Notes under the pieces: generated by a model
What the model was told of the DNA's origin: nothing
The model's input: only the letters and a program-made list of their open reading frames with translations
The model's database searches: none
DNA from: Candidatus Aerophobota bacterium
Lineage (GTDB): Bacteria > Aerophobota > Aerophobia > Aerophobales > AE-B3A
Direction of reading: 5' to 3'
Length of the DNA stretch: 6,957 bases
NCBI GenBank assembly: GCA_004376485.1
Contig: SOJT01000112.1
Coordinates: 1 to 6,957, forward strand
Program-made: the position numbers and the translations under genes
In this document: piece by piece, positions 1 to 6,293 of the stretch
Layout: every line of letters starts with the position of its first letter
Position numbering within the stretch: the stretch's first letter is position 1

Positions 1-1484
1 GATGCAGGGAATTCTTGGGCCAATCGTGAGTATTTCTGGATGGCTTCCTCGAACCTCTTGAGGTTGAAGAGAGCGTTTCCCGTCTCCAGGTAAGCATTGT
101 CTACCCACTGAGACTTAGGATAGTTGTTGATGACTTTTCCAAACTCTTCCAGAGCCGCCTGGTAACCTTTTTGCTCAAAGTAACACAGGCCCCTCTCATG
201 CTGGGCCCGGGCGGCTAGAGGGTCGTGAGGAGCTTGATCAATGACCTTCTGGAAAATCTTCAGAGCCTCTTCATATTCTGAGAGATAAAGGTAAGCCTCA
301 CCCAACTGGAAGGTGACATCTAGAGCATGAGCAAAAGAAGGAAATTCTTGATTTAGCCGACGGAAATAAACAGCAGCCTGGTCAAAGTCTTCCTGGTTGA
401 GGTAACTGTAAGCCATTCCATACAGGGAGTCTACAGCATATTTACTTTCCGGGTACTCCTCAATGACCTTTTGATAAGCCTTCTGGGCCTCGGCAAGATC
501 ATTTTGGTAGTAGAAGCAGTCCCCCAGGCGAGTCCAGGCCTCGGGGAGAAATTTTGGTTCCGCAAAGGACTCGATGAGCTGTTGAAAGCCATCTTGTGCC
601 TTAGCATAATTTTTCTCCTCATAATAGGTGTAAGCGATGCCCCTGCGCGCGTGTGCCTCCCACTTCTTCTGAAACTTCTCCAGTGCTCGCTGATAAGCCT
701 GTCTTGCCTCAGAGTATCGCCCGAGCTGACAAAGAGCCTCAGCTCGCCAGAAATCCTCTCCAGCTCGGGCAAAATCTTCGGCAGCTTCGGTGTAAGAGCC
801 CAATTCAAAATTGCAGTACCCCCTTTCCCGATAAGCCTGAACCAGAAATTTTGGGGTGGAATAGCGGGTAATAAAAGTAGAGTACTCTTTCTTGGCCTCC
901 TCATAGCGATTAGTAAGATAGAGAACATTGGCTATTCTGTACTGGACTTCTGCCAAATATTCAAATTCAGGAAATTCATCCTTTACTTTTCTAAAGTTTT
1001 TCAAGGCCTCCGGATAATCTTCTAGCCTCAGATGGGCATAGGCCAGGGAATAGAGAAACCTAGGAAGGTGTTCACTTTGAGGATAGTCCTTGATGAGCTT
1101 CTCATAAGTGGAAATAGCTCCATCATAATTTTCGAGCTTGGAAAAACTTTCTCCTAGTTGAAGAAGGCTCTCGTCCACCAGCTCGCTCTCAGGATATCTT
1201 TCTAACAGAATCTCAAAGGCAGAGGCTGCTCTCTTGTAGTCGTCTAGGTGCCAGAAACTCATTCCCATACCGTACTGGGCCTTGTCACAGTTTGGATCCC
1301 TAGGAAAGGTGTCCAGGAACTTCTCAAATTGCAGAGCTGCCAGGCTGAATTTTTTTTCTTCAAAAAGACGCTGGGCGAATATATATTGCTTACTCGCGTC
1401 TTCCCCAGCCGCTAAGGGCGGGAAAAGAAAGAGAAAGCTGAGTAAGGCAATCATGATTCCTACAGGGCAGATTTTTTTCTTCAT
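1..1484 (-). CDS. Exported TPR-repeat protein, C-terminus missing (partial)
   Basis: Reading the minus strand from ATG at 1484 gives 494 residues with no stop; the frame runs off the left edge, so the C-terminus is absent. The start MKKKICPVGIMIALLSFLF, then FPPLAAGED, is a Sec signal peptide: Lys-rich n-region, hydrophobic residues 8-21, probable cleavage after Ala26. There is no lipobox cysteine, so it should be periplasmic or surface-located rather than a lipoprotein. From about residue 30 to the edge it consists of about 13 tandem tetratricopeptide repeats with the usual pattern (A..LG..Y...G.Y.EAI..F...I..YP). Most are 36-37 residues; the unit near 241-272 is shorter. TPRs bind proteins, and TPR-only exported proteins of the YbgF/CpoB or BamD type act in envelope assembly, but nothing here proves that role. 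ATG 1484 is preferred because AGGAG lies 10 bases upstream; an in-frame ATG at 1502 has no ribosome site and would add MRRRRK. The gene is divergent from dnaE. Confidence 0.88.
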   Translation of the reverse strand, partial: MKKKICPVGIMIALLSFLFLFPPLAAGEDASKQYIFAQRLFEEKKFSLAALQFEKFLDTFPRDPNCDKAQYGMGMSFWHLDDYKRAASAFEILLERYPESELVDESLLQLGESFSKLENYDGAISTYEKLIKDYPQSEHLPRFLYSLAYAHLRLEDYPEALKNFRKVKDEFPEFEYLAEVQYRIANVLYLTNRYEEAKKEYSTFITRYSTPKFLVQAYRERGYCNFELGSYTEAAEDFARAGEDFWRAEALCQLGRYSEARQAYQRALEKFQKKWEAHARRGIAYTYYEEKNYAKAQDGFQQLIESFAEPKFLPEAWTRLGDCFYYQNDLAEAQKAYQKVIEEYPESKYAVDSLYGMAYSYLNQEDFDQAAVYFRRLNQEFPSFAHALDVTFQLGEAYLYLSEYEEALKIFQKVIDQAPHDPLAARAQHERGLCYFEQKGYQAALEEFGKVINNYPKSQWVDNAYLETGNALFNLKRFEEAIQKYSRLAQEFPA

Positions 1485-1494
1485 TTTTCTTCTT

Positions 1495-1499
1495 CTCCT
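1495..1499 (-). promoter_or_regulatory. Ribosome binding site of the TPR gene (decides the start)
   Basis: AGGAG on the minus strand, followed by 10 bases and ATG at 1484. It lies just inside the alternative in-frame ATG at 1502, so it can serve only the downstream start. The predicted transcript start near 1517 would leave only about 15 bases before ATG 1502, also favouring 1484. Confidence 0.6.
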
Positions 1500-1523
1500 C
1501 ATTTTAAGAGAATTCTTGAGGTC

Positions 1524-1551
1524 ATTCTACCGAGGGGTCATTTTTTGTCAA
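1524..1551 (-). promoter_or_regulatory. Sigma70-type promoter of the TPR gene
   Basis: Minus strand: TTGACA (1551-1546, a perfect -35 box), a 16-base spacer, then TAGAAT (1529-1524, five of six matches to TATAAT). Transcription would start near 1517, giving a leader of about 33 bases before ATG 1484. This is the best promoter match in the window and points away from dnaE. Confidence 0.65.
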
Positions 1552-1602
1552 GAAACCGAATTAGAAGGCTCTGAAAACTAGAAGGTGCCTCTTAGAGAAA
1601 GG

Positions 1603-1722
1603 ATGAAACCCGCTTTTGATCTAAGGATAGGACGTTTGACAGAGGAGGAATCCTCTTATAAGATGTTTGATAAGGGGGAAGGAATGATTTATCTTTCCTG
1701 GTGGGGGATGCTGACAAACTAA
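1603..1722 (+). CDS. Doubtful 39-codon small ORF upstream of dnaE
   Basis: ATG at 1603 opens 39 codons ending in TAA at 1720-1722, 54 bases before the dnaE ATG. A GAG triplet (1595-1597) lies 5 bases before the ATG, a weak ribosome site. The product begins MKPAFDLRIGRLTEEESSYK and ends in a hydrophobic WWGMLTN tail. It has no clear membrane segment and I recognise no family. Codons (AAG, AGG, GAG, CTT, ATA) resemble those of the neighbours. Against it: an ORF of this length arises easily by chance, and the proposed dnaE -35/-10 boxes lie inside it. If dnaE is transcribed from the promoter at 1636-1664, the ORF start would not be on that transcript. Listed for completeness. Confidence 0.15.
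   Translation: MKPAFDLRIGRLTEEESSYKMFDKGEGMIYLSWWGMLTN
1636..1664 (+). promoter_or_regulatory. Candidate dnaE promoter P1
   Basis: TTGACA (1636-1641, a perfect -35 box), a 17-base spacer, then TAAGAT (1659-1664, four of six matches to TATAAT, including the key first A and last T). The predicted start near 1671 gives a leader of about 105 bases before the dnaE ATG. A perfect dyad fills most of the spacer, see 1641-1656. Confidence 0.5.
1641..1656 (+). repeat. Perfect inverted repeat inside the dnaE P1 spacer
   Basis: AGAGGA-GGAA-TCCTCT: 6-base arms around a 4-base centre. The same bases also read as the tighter odd palindrome GAGGA-A-TCCTC (1645-1655). The dyad sits between the -35 and -10 boxes of P1, where a repressor operator would block RNA polymerase. 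It lies upstream of the predicted transcript start, so a DNA operator is more likely than an RNA hairpin. The dyad is seen directly; its role is inferred. Confidence 0.4.
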
Positions 1723-1739
1723 CCTAAAAAGGATAAGAA
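1711..1739 (+). promoter_or_regulatory. Candidate dnaE promoter P2 (weaker)
   Basis: CTGACA (1711-1716, five of six), a 17-base spacer, then TAAGAA (1734-1739, three of six). Geometry and boxes resemble P1 (TTGACA-N17-TAAGAT) 75 bases upstream, so the two may be tandem promoters. Transcription from here would start near 1746 and leave a leader of about 30 bases. The poor -10 match keeps confidence low. Confidence 0.3.
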
Positions 1740-1765
1740 TGCCCACCTTCTTTGACTAATTTGAA

Positions 1766-1771
1766 AAGGGA
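1766..1771 (+). promoter_or_regulatory. Ribosome binding site of dnaE (decides the start)
   Basis: AAGGGA ends five bases before ATG 1777. A TTG codon directly precedes that ATG in frame (1774) and would be only two bases from the site, so ATG 1777 is the better start. Confidence 0.55.
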
Positions 1772-1776
1772 ACTTG

Positions 1777-4700
1777 ATGAAAGAGTTTGTTCATCTTCAC
1801 ACCCACAGTGATTATAGCCTTCTGGATGGGGCCTGCTCCATTTCCCAGCTAATTAATCAGGCCTACCGATTCGATATGCCCGCTCTAGCTCTGACCGACC
1901 ACGGAAATCTTTTTGGGGCTATAGATTTCTATACCAAGGCCAAGAAGAGAGGAATAAAGCCCATCATTGGCTGCGAAGTATACGTAGCTCCCACCTCTCG
2001 TTTTAAGAAAAGGAAAGAGAAGAAAGAGGAAGTAGCCTATCACCTCACTCTCCTGGCCAAAGATAGACAGGGCTATTCCAATTTGATGGAATTGGTTAGC
2101 TGTGGTTACCTGGAAGGTTTCTATTATAGCCCGCGGGTGGACAAGGATATCCTCTCCCAGAAAGGGGAGGGTCTGGTGGTTCTCTCTGGTTGCCTGAAAA
2201 GTGAAATCGCCTCACTTCTTCTCCAGGATGATCTTAAGAGGGCAAAGAAGGTCTGCTTGTCTTATCAAGATCTATTCGGGGAGGATTTTTATCTGGAGCT
2301 TCAATGGCAGGGCTTGGAGGAACAAAAAAAAGTTAATCAAGTTCTGATTGAGCTATCCAGAGAACTCTCCATTCCGCTGGTGGCCACCAATGATGTCCAT
2401 TATCTCACCAGGGAAGATGCCAGGGCTCAGGATGTTCTTCTGTGTATCCAGACAGGAAAGACTCTGGAAGATAAGGATCGCCTGCATCTTTCCTCTTCCG
2501 AGTTTTATTTTCGCTCCCCTGAGGAAATGAATGAGCTTTTCTCCCATATCCCTGAAGCTCTTTCTAATTCTAAGGCCATCGCCGATAAATGTAACCTGAA
2601 GATAGAATTGGGGAAAATCCATCTTCCCCTTTATCAAACACCTGCCGGCTGTGATCTTGGCGAATATTTGAGGAAGCTTTGCCGGGAGAGGCTCCCTCAT
2701 CGCTACCCTGAGGTCTCTCACCAGATAAGCGAGAGGATGGAAAGCGAACTCCAGATAATCAGCAAGATGGGATATGCTGGATATTTGCTTATCGTCTGGG
2801 ATTTTATCAGATACGCCAAAGAAAGAAAGATACTGGTAGGTCCAGGCAGAGGTTCAGTGGCAGGGAGTCTAGTGGCTTATGTACTGGGAATAACTAATAT
2901 CGATCCTCTGAGCTACGGCCTTTTTTTTGAAAGGTTCTTGAATCCTGAAAGAACGGCTATGCCCGATATTGATATTGATATTCAGGACGAGAGAAGAGGG
3001 GAGGTCATTGAGTATGTAAGACAAAAATATGGGCAGGACAATGTCGCTCAGATCATTACTTTTGGAACTATGGCCGCCAGAGCCGCGGTGAGGGATGTAG
3101 GAAGGGTACTGGGGATGCCCTATAGCAAAGTGGATCGGATTGCCAAACTTATTCCTTTTAACAGGGAACTTAAAATAGCTCTGGAGGAGAGTTCAGAGCT
3201 AAAAGAGCTGATTAAGGAGGACGAAAAGGTAAGGAGCCTTTTTGAAATTGCCCGGAGAATAGAAGGGCTAACCCGCCATGCCTCCACCCATGCAGCGGGG
3301 GTGGTCATCGCCCCGGATAAGCTGACTCACTACACTCCTCTTTATCGAAGCAGCAAAGATGAGATAACTACTCAGTATGAGATGCATTCTCTGGAAAACA
3401 TCGGTCTTTTGAAGATGGACTTTCTTGGTCTGAAGACCTTGAATGTTATTGATCACAGCCTTGAGCTAATTAGGAAGAACAAGGATAAAGAGCTGGATCT
3501 GGAGAGAATGTCTCTGGAAGATGAGCTCACCTATCAGCTTCTTTACCGGGCGGAGACTCTGGGTGTTTTTCAGGTAGAAAGCCGGGGCATGCAGGATCTT
3601 TTGAAGAAACTTAAGCCCCGGAAATTTGAGGATCTCATTGCTCTTTTGGCCCTTTACCGACCAGGGCCCCTGCACAGTCGGATGGTGGACGAATTTATTA
3701 ACCGAAGGCATGGTCGCAGCGAAGTCAAATATCTCCATCCTAAACTGGAGCCTATCTTGAAAGAAACCTACGGGGTGATTCTCTATCAGGAGCAGGTCAT
3801 GCAGATTGCCAATCTTCTGGCTGGCTTTAGCTTGGGGGAGGCAGATATATTGAGGAGGGCTATGGGCAAGAAAAGGCCCAAGCTTATGGATGAACAAAGG
3901 GAGAAGTTTCTTGAGGGAGCCAGCCAGAAGGGGATTGAGCTCTCCACGGCCAGACGGATCTTTGAGCTGATGGCTCATTTCGCCGGCTATGGTTTCAACA
4001 AATCTCACTCCACCGGCTATGCTCTTATTGCCTACCAGACAGCCTATTTGAAGGCTAACTATCCTCTGGAGTTTATGGCGGCTCTCCTCAATTCAGAGAG
4101 GGAAAACACGGACAAGCTGGCTTTATATATCAATGAGTGCAAAAGGATGGGAATCCCGGTTCTACCTCCCAATATTAACCGCTCATGGGCTACCTTCAGC
4201 GTGACACGAGACAGAATAGATTTTGGACTTACAGCGGTAAAGAACGTGGGAGAAGCAGTCATATCCTCCATTATAGAAGAGAGGAGGAGGGGAGGGAGTT
4301 TTACCTCTATCTTTGATTTCTGTAAAAGGGTGGACCTGAGGATGGCCAATAAGCGAGTAATGGAGAGTTTGATTCGATGCGGAGTCTTTGACTCTCTGCC
4401 TGGCCATCGCTCGCAGAATCTGGCCGTGGTGGATCAAGCTACCGAAGAAGCCTCGCTGGTTCAGCGTGATAGACAGAGGGGACAACTTTCCTTCCTGGAG
4501 ACTCTGGAGAGTCAGGAGAAAATTTCCCTGAAGGAAAGATTTCCCTCCATAGAGGAGGTTCCTGAAAGGAGAAAGCTCCTCTGGGAAAAAGAACTTTTAG
4601 GTATATATGTGAGTGGACATCCCCTGGATCGTTATCGTAAGCGAATCACCCATTATCTGGCCAACCCCATTCGGGATGCGCGGACAATGAAGGAAGGCTC

Positions 4701-5196
4701 CAGAGTACGAGTTATAGGAGTGATTAATAATCTTACCCTCAAGAAGGACAGGAGGGGGAAAAGGATGGCCTTCCTCAGGCTGGAAGATCTTACCTCAGAG
4801 ATAGAAGTGGTTACCTTTTCCCGTCTCTATGAAGAGTCTTCTTCTTACCTTGGGGAGGGTAAGCTTGTGCTACTTAAAGGCCGCTTAGATATGGCCATGG
4901 ACTCTCCTAAAATTGTGGCTGAGAAAATAGTTCCTTTCTCCAAAATTAACGGTTTCAGTCAGAAGCTCCATATCAATATTCCAGAGGAAAGGTGGGAAAA
5001 TATAGATTTTGGGAGACTAAAGGATATTGTTCACTCTCATAAAGGAAAACATACGCTTTACTTGCATCTCACTGATTCCAAACAACAAAGGGTCACCATT
5101 CGCTCAAAGACAATTAAGGTGCGGTTTTCCGATGAGCTCATTTCTCAGCTAGAGGATGCATTAGGGGAAGGCTGCATATGGTTGAGTGAGGACTAG
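1777..5196 (+). CDS. dnaE: DNA polymerase III alpha subunit DnaE
   Basis: Catalytic subunit of the chromosomal replicase, 1139 residues, full length for DnaE1. Domains, with approximate limits: PHP 1-280 (HLHTHSDYS, DHGN, GCEVY, DVHYL); palm and thumb about 280-570 with GPGRGS (355-360), catalytic PDIDID (Asp397, Asp399) and KMDFLGL (Asp548); fingers about 570-815 with YRPGPL (627-632) and FNKSHSTGYA (740-749); helix-hairpin-helix about 815-880; beta-clamp peptide QLSFL (903-907); OB fold about 975-1055; C-terminal tau-binding-type domain 1064-1139. Unlike E. coli DnaE, the PHP site appears complete (His8, His10, Asp17, His42, Glu67, His89, Cys139, Asp206, His208), so Mn/Zn-dependent 3'-5' proofreading is possible. 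The OB fold and C-terminal domain argue against the ImuC/DnaE2 and PolC types. No intein or frameshift is seen. ATG 1777 is chosen over TTG 1774 from the ribosome site. Tandem promoter candidates lie upstream and acyP follows 18 bases downstream. Confidence 0.97.
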   Translation: MKEFVHLHTHSDYSLLDGACSISQLINQAYRFDMPALALTDHGNLFGAIDFYTKAKKRGIKPIIGCEVYVAPTSRFKKRKEKKEEVAYHLTLLAKDRQGYSNLMELVSCGYLEGFYYSPRVDKDILSQKGEGLVVLSGCLKSEIASLLLQDDLKRAKKVCLSYQDLFGEDFYLELQWQGLEEQKKVNQVLIELSRELSIPLVATNDVHYLTREDARAQDVLLCIQTGKTLEDKDRLHLSSSEFYFRSPEEMNELFSHIPEALSNSKAIADKCNLKIELGKIHLPLYQTPAGCDLGEYLRKLCRERLPHRYPEVSHQISERMESELQIISKMGYAGYLLIVWDFIRYAKERKILVGPGRGSVAGSLVAYVLGITNIDPLSYGLFFERFLNPERTAMPDIDIDIQDERRGEVIEYVRQKYGQDNVAQIITFGTMAARAAVRDVGRVLGMPYSKVDRIAKLIPFNRELKIALEESSELKELIKEDEKVRSLFEIARRIEGLTRHASTHAAGVVIAPDKLTHYTPLYRSSKDEITTQYEMHSLENIGLLKMDFLGLKTLNVIDHSLELIRKNKDKELDLERMSLEDELTYQLLYRAETLGVFQVESRGMQDLLKKLKPRKFEDLIALLALYRPGPLHSRMVDEFINRRHGRSEVKYLHPKLEPILKETYGVILYQEQVMQIANLLAGFSLGEADILRRAMGKKRPKLMDEQREKFLEGASQKGIELSTARRIFELMAHFAGYGFNKSHSTGYALIAYQTAYLKANYPLEFMAALLNSERENTDKLALYINECKRMGIPVLPPNINRSWATFSVTRDRIDFGLTAVKNVGEAVISSIIEERRRGGSFTSIFDFCKRVDLRMANKRVMESLIRCGVFDSLPGHRSQNLAVVDQATEEASLVQRDRQRGQLSFLETLESQEKISLKERFPSIEEVPERRKLLWEKELLGIYVSGHPLDRYRKRITHYLANPIRDARTMKEGSRVRVIGVINNLTLKKDRRGKRMAFLRLEDLTSEIEVVTFSRLYEESSSYLGEGKLVLLKGRLDMAMDSPKIVAEKIVPFSKINGFSQKLHINIPEERWENIDFGRLKDIVHSHKGKHTLYLHLTDSKQQRVTIRSKTIKVRFSDELISQLEDALGEGCIWLSED

Positions 5197-5210
5197 AAAG
5201 AGAGATCTTT
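5197..5210 (+). promoter_or_regulatory. acyP ribosome site within a small dyad
   Basis: The dnaE-acyP gap contains AAAGA-GAGA-TCTTT (5-base arms, 4-base loop). The only Shine-Dalgarno-like bases, GAGAG (5200-5204), lie in its left arm and loop. They are 4 bases from TTG 5209 and 10 bases from GTG 5215. A weak A/U-rich hairpin here might dampen acyP translation, but the stem is short and the effect is inferred. Confidence 0.3.
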
Positions 5211-5214
5211 GTTA

Positions 5215-5493
5215 GTGAAGAAGATAAGAGTGCATGTACTCATAAAGGGTAGAGTTCAGGGAGTTTTTTTTAGAACTGAGACTTGCCGAGAGGCTATCCA
5301 GCTTGGAGTGAAGGGATGGGTCAGGAATACATGGGGTAGCGAGGTAGAAGCAGTTTTTGAAGGGGAAGAAGAAGCCGTCAAAAGGATGATTGCTTGGTGC
5401 CATAAAGGTCCTCCTGCAGCCGTAGTGGAGGAGGTAGAGGAGGAATGGGGAAAGTTTCGCGGAGAGTTTGATACCTTCTCCAGTCGCTACTGA
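5215..5493 (+). CDS. acyP: Acylphosphatase
   Basis: Small cytosolic enzyme that hydrolyses the carboxyl-phosphate bond of acyl phosphates such as acetyl or carbamoyl phosphate. From GTG 5215 it has 92 residues, the normal length. The signature GRVQGVFFR (12-20) supplies the phosphate-binding loop and catalytic Arg20; GWVRN (34-38) supplies catalytic Asn38. The usual 'DG' turn after that Asn is replaced by WGS before EVEAVFEG, and the C-terminus (FDTFSSRY) matches the closing strand and terminal aromatic of the fold. GTG is preferred because it yields MKKIRVHV, the common family N-terminus, with better ribosome spacing; TTG 5209 would add two residues (MLVKKI). It lies 18 bases after the dnaE stop with no promoter or terminator between, so it is probably co-transcribed with dnaE. 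An 8-T run (5264-5271) falls on the active-site Phe-Phe codons. Confidence 0.93.
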   Translation: MKKIRVHVLIKGRVQGVFFRTETCREAIQLGVKGWVRNTWGSEVEAVFEGEEEAVKRMIAWCHKGPPAAVVEEVEEEWGKFRGEFDTFSSRY

Positions 5494-5501
5494 AGAAGAA
5501 T

Positions 5502-6293
5502 CTAGCTCTTGCCTAGGGGTAGGGTGAGGAGATGGGGGAGAGAGGATATGGTATAATCGGGCTTGAGGGAAGGATGAGCCTTCTTGAGTTCCTTTCTTCC
5601 AGTGATTCCTGAGAGAACAAGTACAGTAGTTACACCGGCCCTCTTACCAGCCAAAATGTCTGTTTCCAGGCGATCTCCAATGAGGATACTCTCAGCCAGA
5701 GACCAGCCCTTCTTTTTTAGTAGAGTTTTAATTCCAGAGGGGTTGGGTTTACCCAGGATCAGGGGATTCTTGGCTGTTGAGGCTTCAATAGCCTTGACGA
5801 TAGATCCGGCACCAGGAACAGTCCCTCTTTCTACAGGGTAAGTTAAGTCTGTGTTGGTAGCTAAGAAGTTAGCTCCTCTGACGATAGCCTGGTAGGCCAG
5901 CTTGAGTTTGGCAAAGGTGAAATTTCGGTCCATTCCTACCAGAACGGAGTCAATCTCCTCTAAGAGAGAGGTTATTTGAATCTCCGCATCCTTTAGCTCC
6001 TCCATCAGACCCGCTTCTCCAATGACAAAAACTTTGCTTTTCTTTCTTTTCTTATCTTGGCTAAAGTAGAGTGCTGCTAGATAGGAGGAAGGGAAAAGTT
6101 CTTTGCGCTCTACCTTAATTCCCATCTTAGTAAGTTTTTCTTGGTAGCCGGACCTGGATAAAGTGGAGTTGTTACTGAGGAAGGAGATTTCATCCCCTCT
6201 TTGCCTGAGGGAGGTTATGATCTCCTTGGCACCGGGAAGGAGTTTTTTCCCACGATAAATCACTCCGTCCATGTCAAAGACGTAAAGACTCAA
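5502..6293 (-). CDS. HAD-superfamily IIA (NagD/PGP-type) phosphatase
   Basis: Complete 263-residue HAD subfamily IIA hydrolase, a Mg-dependent phosphomonoesterase acting through an aspartyl-phosphate intermediate. Motif I is FDMDGVIY with nucleophile Asp7 and acid/base Asp9; motif II is the run SNNST (Ser40); motif III is Lys182 in GKPNP; motif IV is GDRLETD with Asp207 and Asp212. The C2-type cap lies between motifs II and III and carries the conserved ATNTDLTYP (145-153) and GTVPGAGS (157-164). Relatives include NagD, p-nitrophenyl phosphatase and phosphoglycolate phosphatase. The physiological substrate cannot be read from sequence; metabolite clean-up is a reasonable guess, so no symbol is given. 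The start is TTG 6293, which overlaps the upstream gene's stop (TTGA) and places motif I at the usual distance from the N-terminus. This implies translational coupling with the PP-loop gene. The stop lies 8 bases from the acyP stop, in convergent orientation. Confidence 0.92.
   Translation of the reverse strand: MSLYVFDMDGVIYRGKKLLPGAKEIITSLRQRGDEISFLSNNSTLSRSGYQEKLTKMGIKVERKELFPSSYLAALYFSQDKKRKKSKVFVIGEAGLMEELKDAEIQITSLLEEIDSVLVGMDRNFTFAKLKLAYQAIVRGANFLATNTDLTYPVERGTVPGAGSIVKAIEASTAKNPLILGKPNPSGIKTLLKKKGWSLAESILIGDRLETDILAGKRAGVTTVLVLSGITGRKELKKAHPSLKPDYTISSLPHLLTLPLGKS

Noticed and set aside
431..928. 165-codon minus-strand ORF
   Set aside because: It is in another frame of the TPR gene on the same strand; the TPR frame explains the sequence fully.
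471..1025. 184-codon plus-strand ORF (and a 72-codon one at 653-871)
   Set aside because: Lies antisense to the TPR gene, whose frame shows regular TPR motifs across the whole stretch; the plus-strand translations show no domain pattern.
1541..1546. T6 run as a terminator
   Set aside because: No stem precedes it on either strand. Its last T belongs to the minus-strand -35 box and the rest lie in the promoter spacer.
1282..1581. 99-codon plus-strand ORF with a hydrophobic stretch
   Set aside because: Antisense to the TPR signal peptide region and its promoter; the hydrophobic stretch comes from the pyrimidine-rich complement of the AGGAGAAGAAG leader.
3466..4008. 180-codon minus-strand ORF within dnaE
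   Set aside because: A shadow of conserved polymerase finger-domain sequence, with no ribosome site or recognisable motif. The same holds for the other antisense ORFs in dnaE.
1777..5196. Intein or insertion in dnaE
   Set aside because: All motifs follow in order at normal spacing and the total length is normal, so nothing is inserted.
5584..5841. 85-codon plus-strand ORF
   Set aside because: Antisense to the HAD phosphatase across its cap and motif III/IV regions, which are plainly coding on the minus strand.
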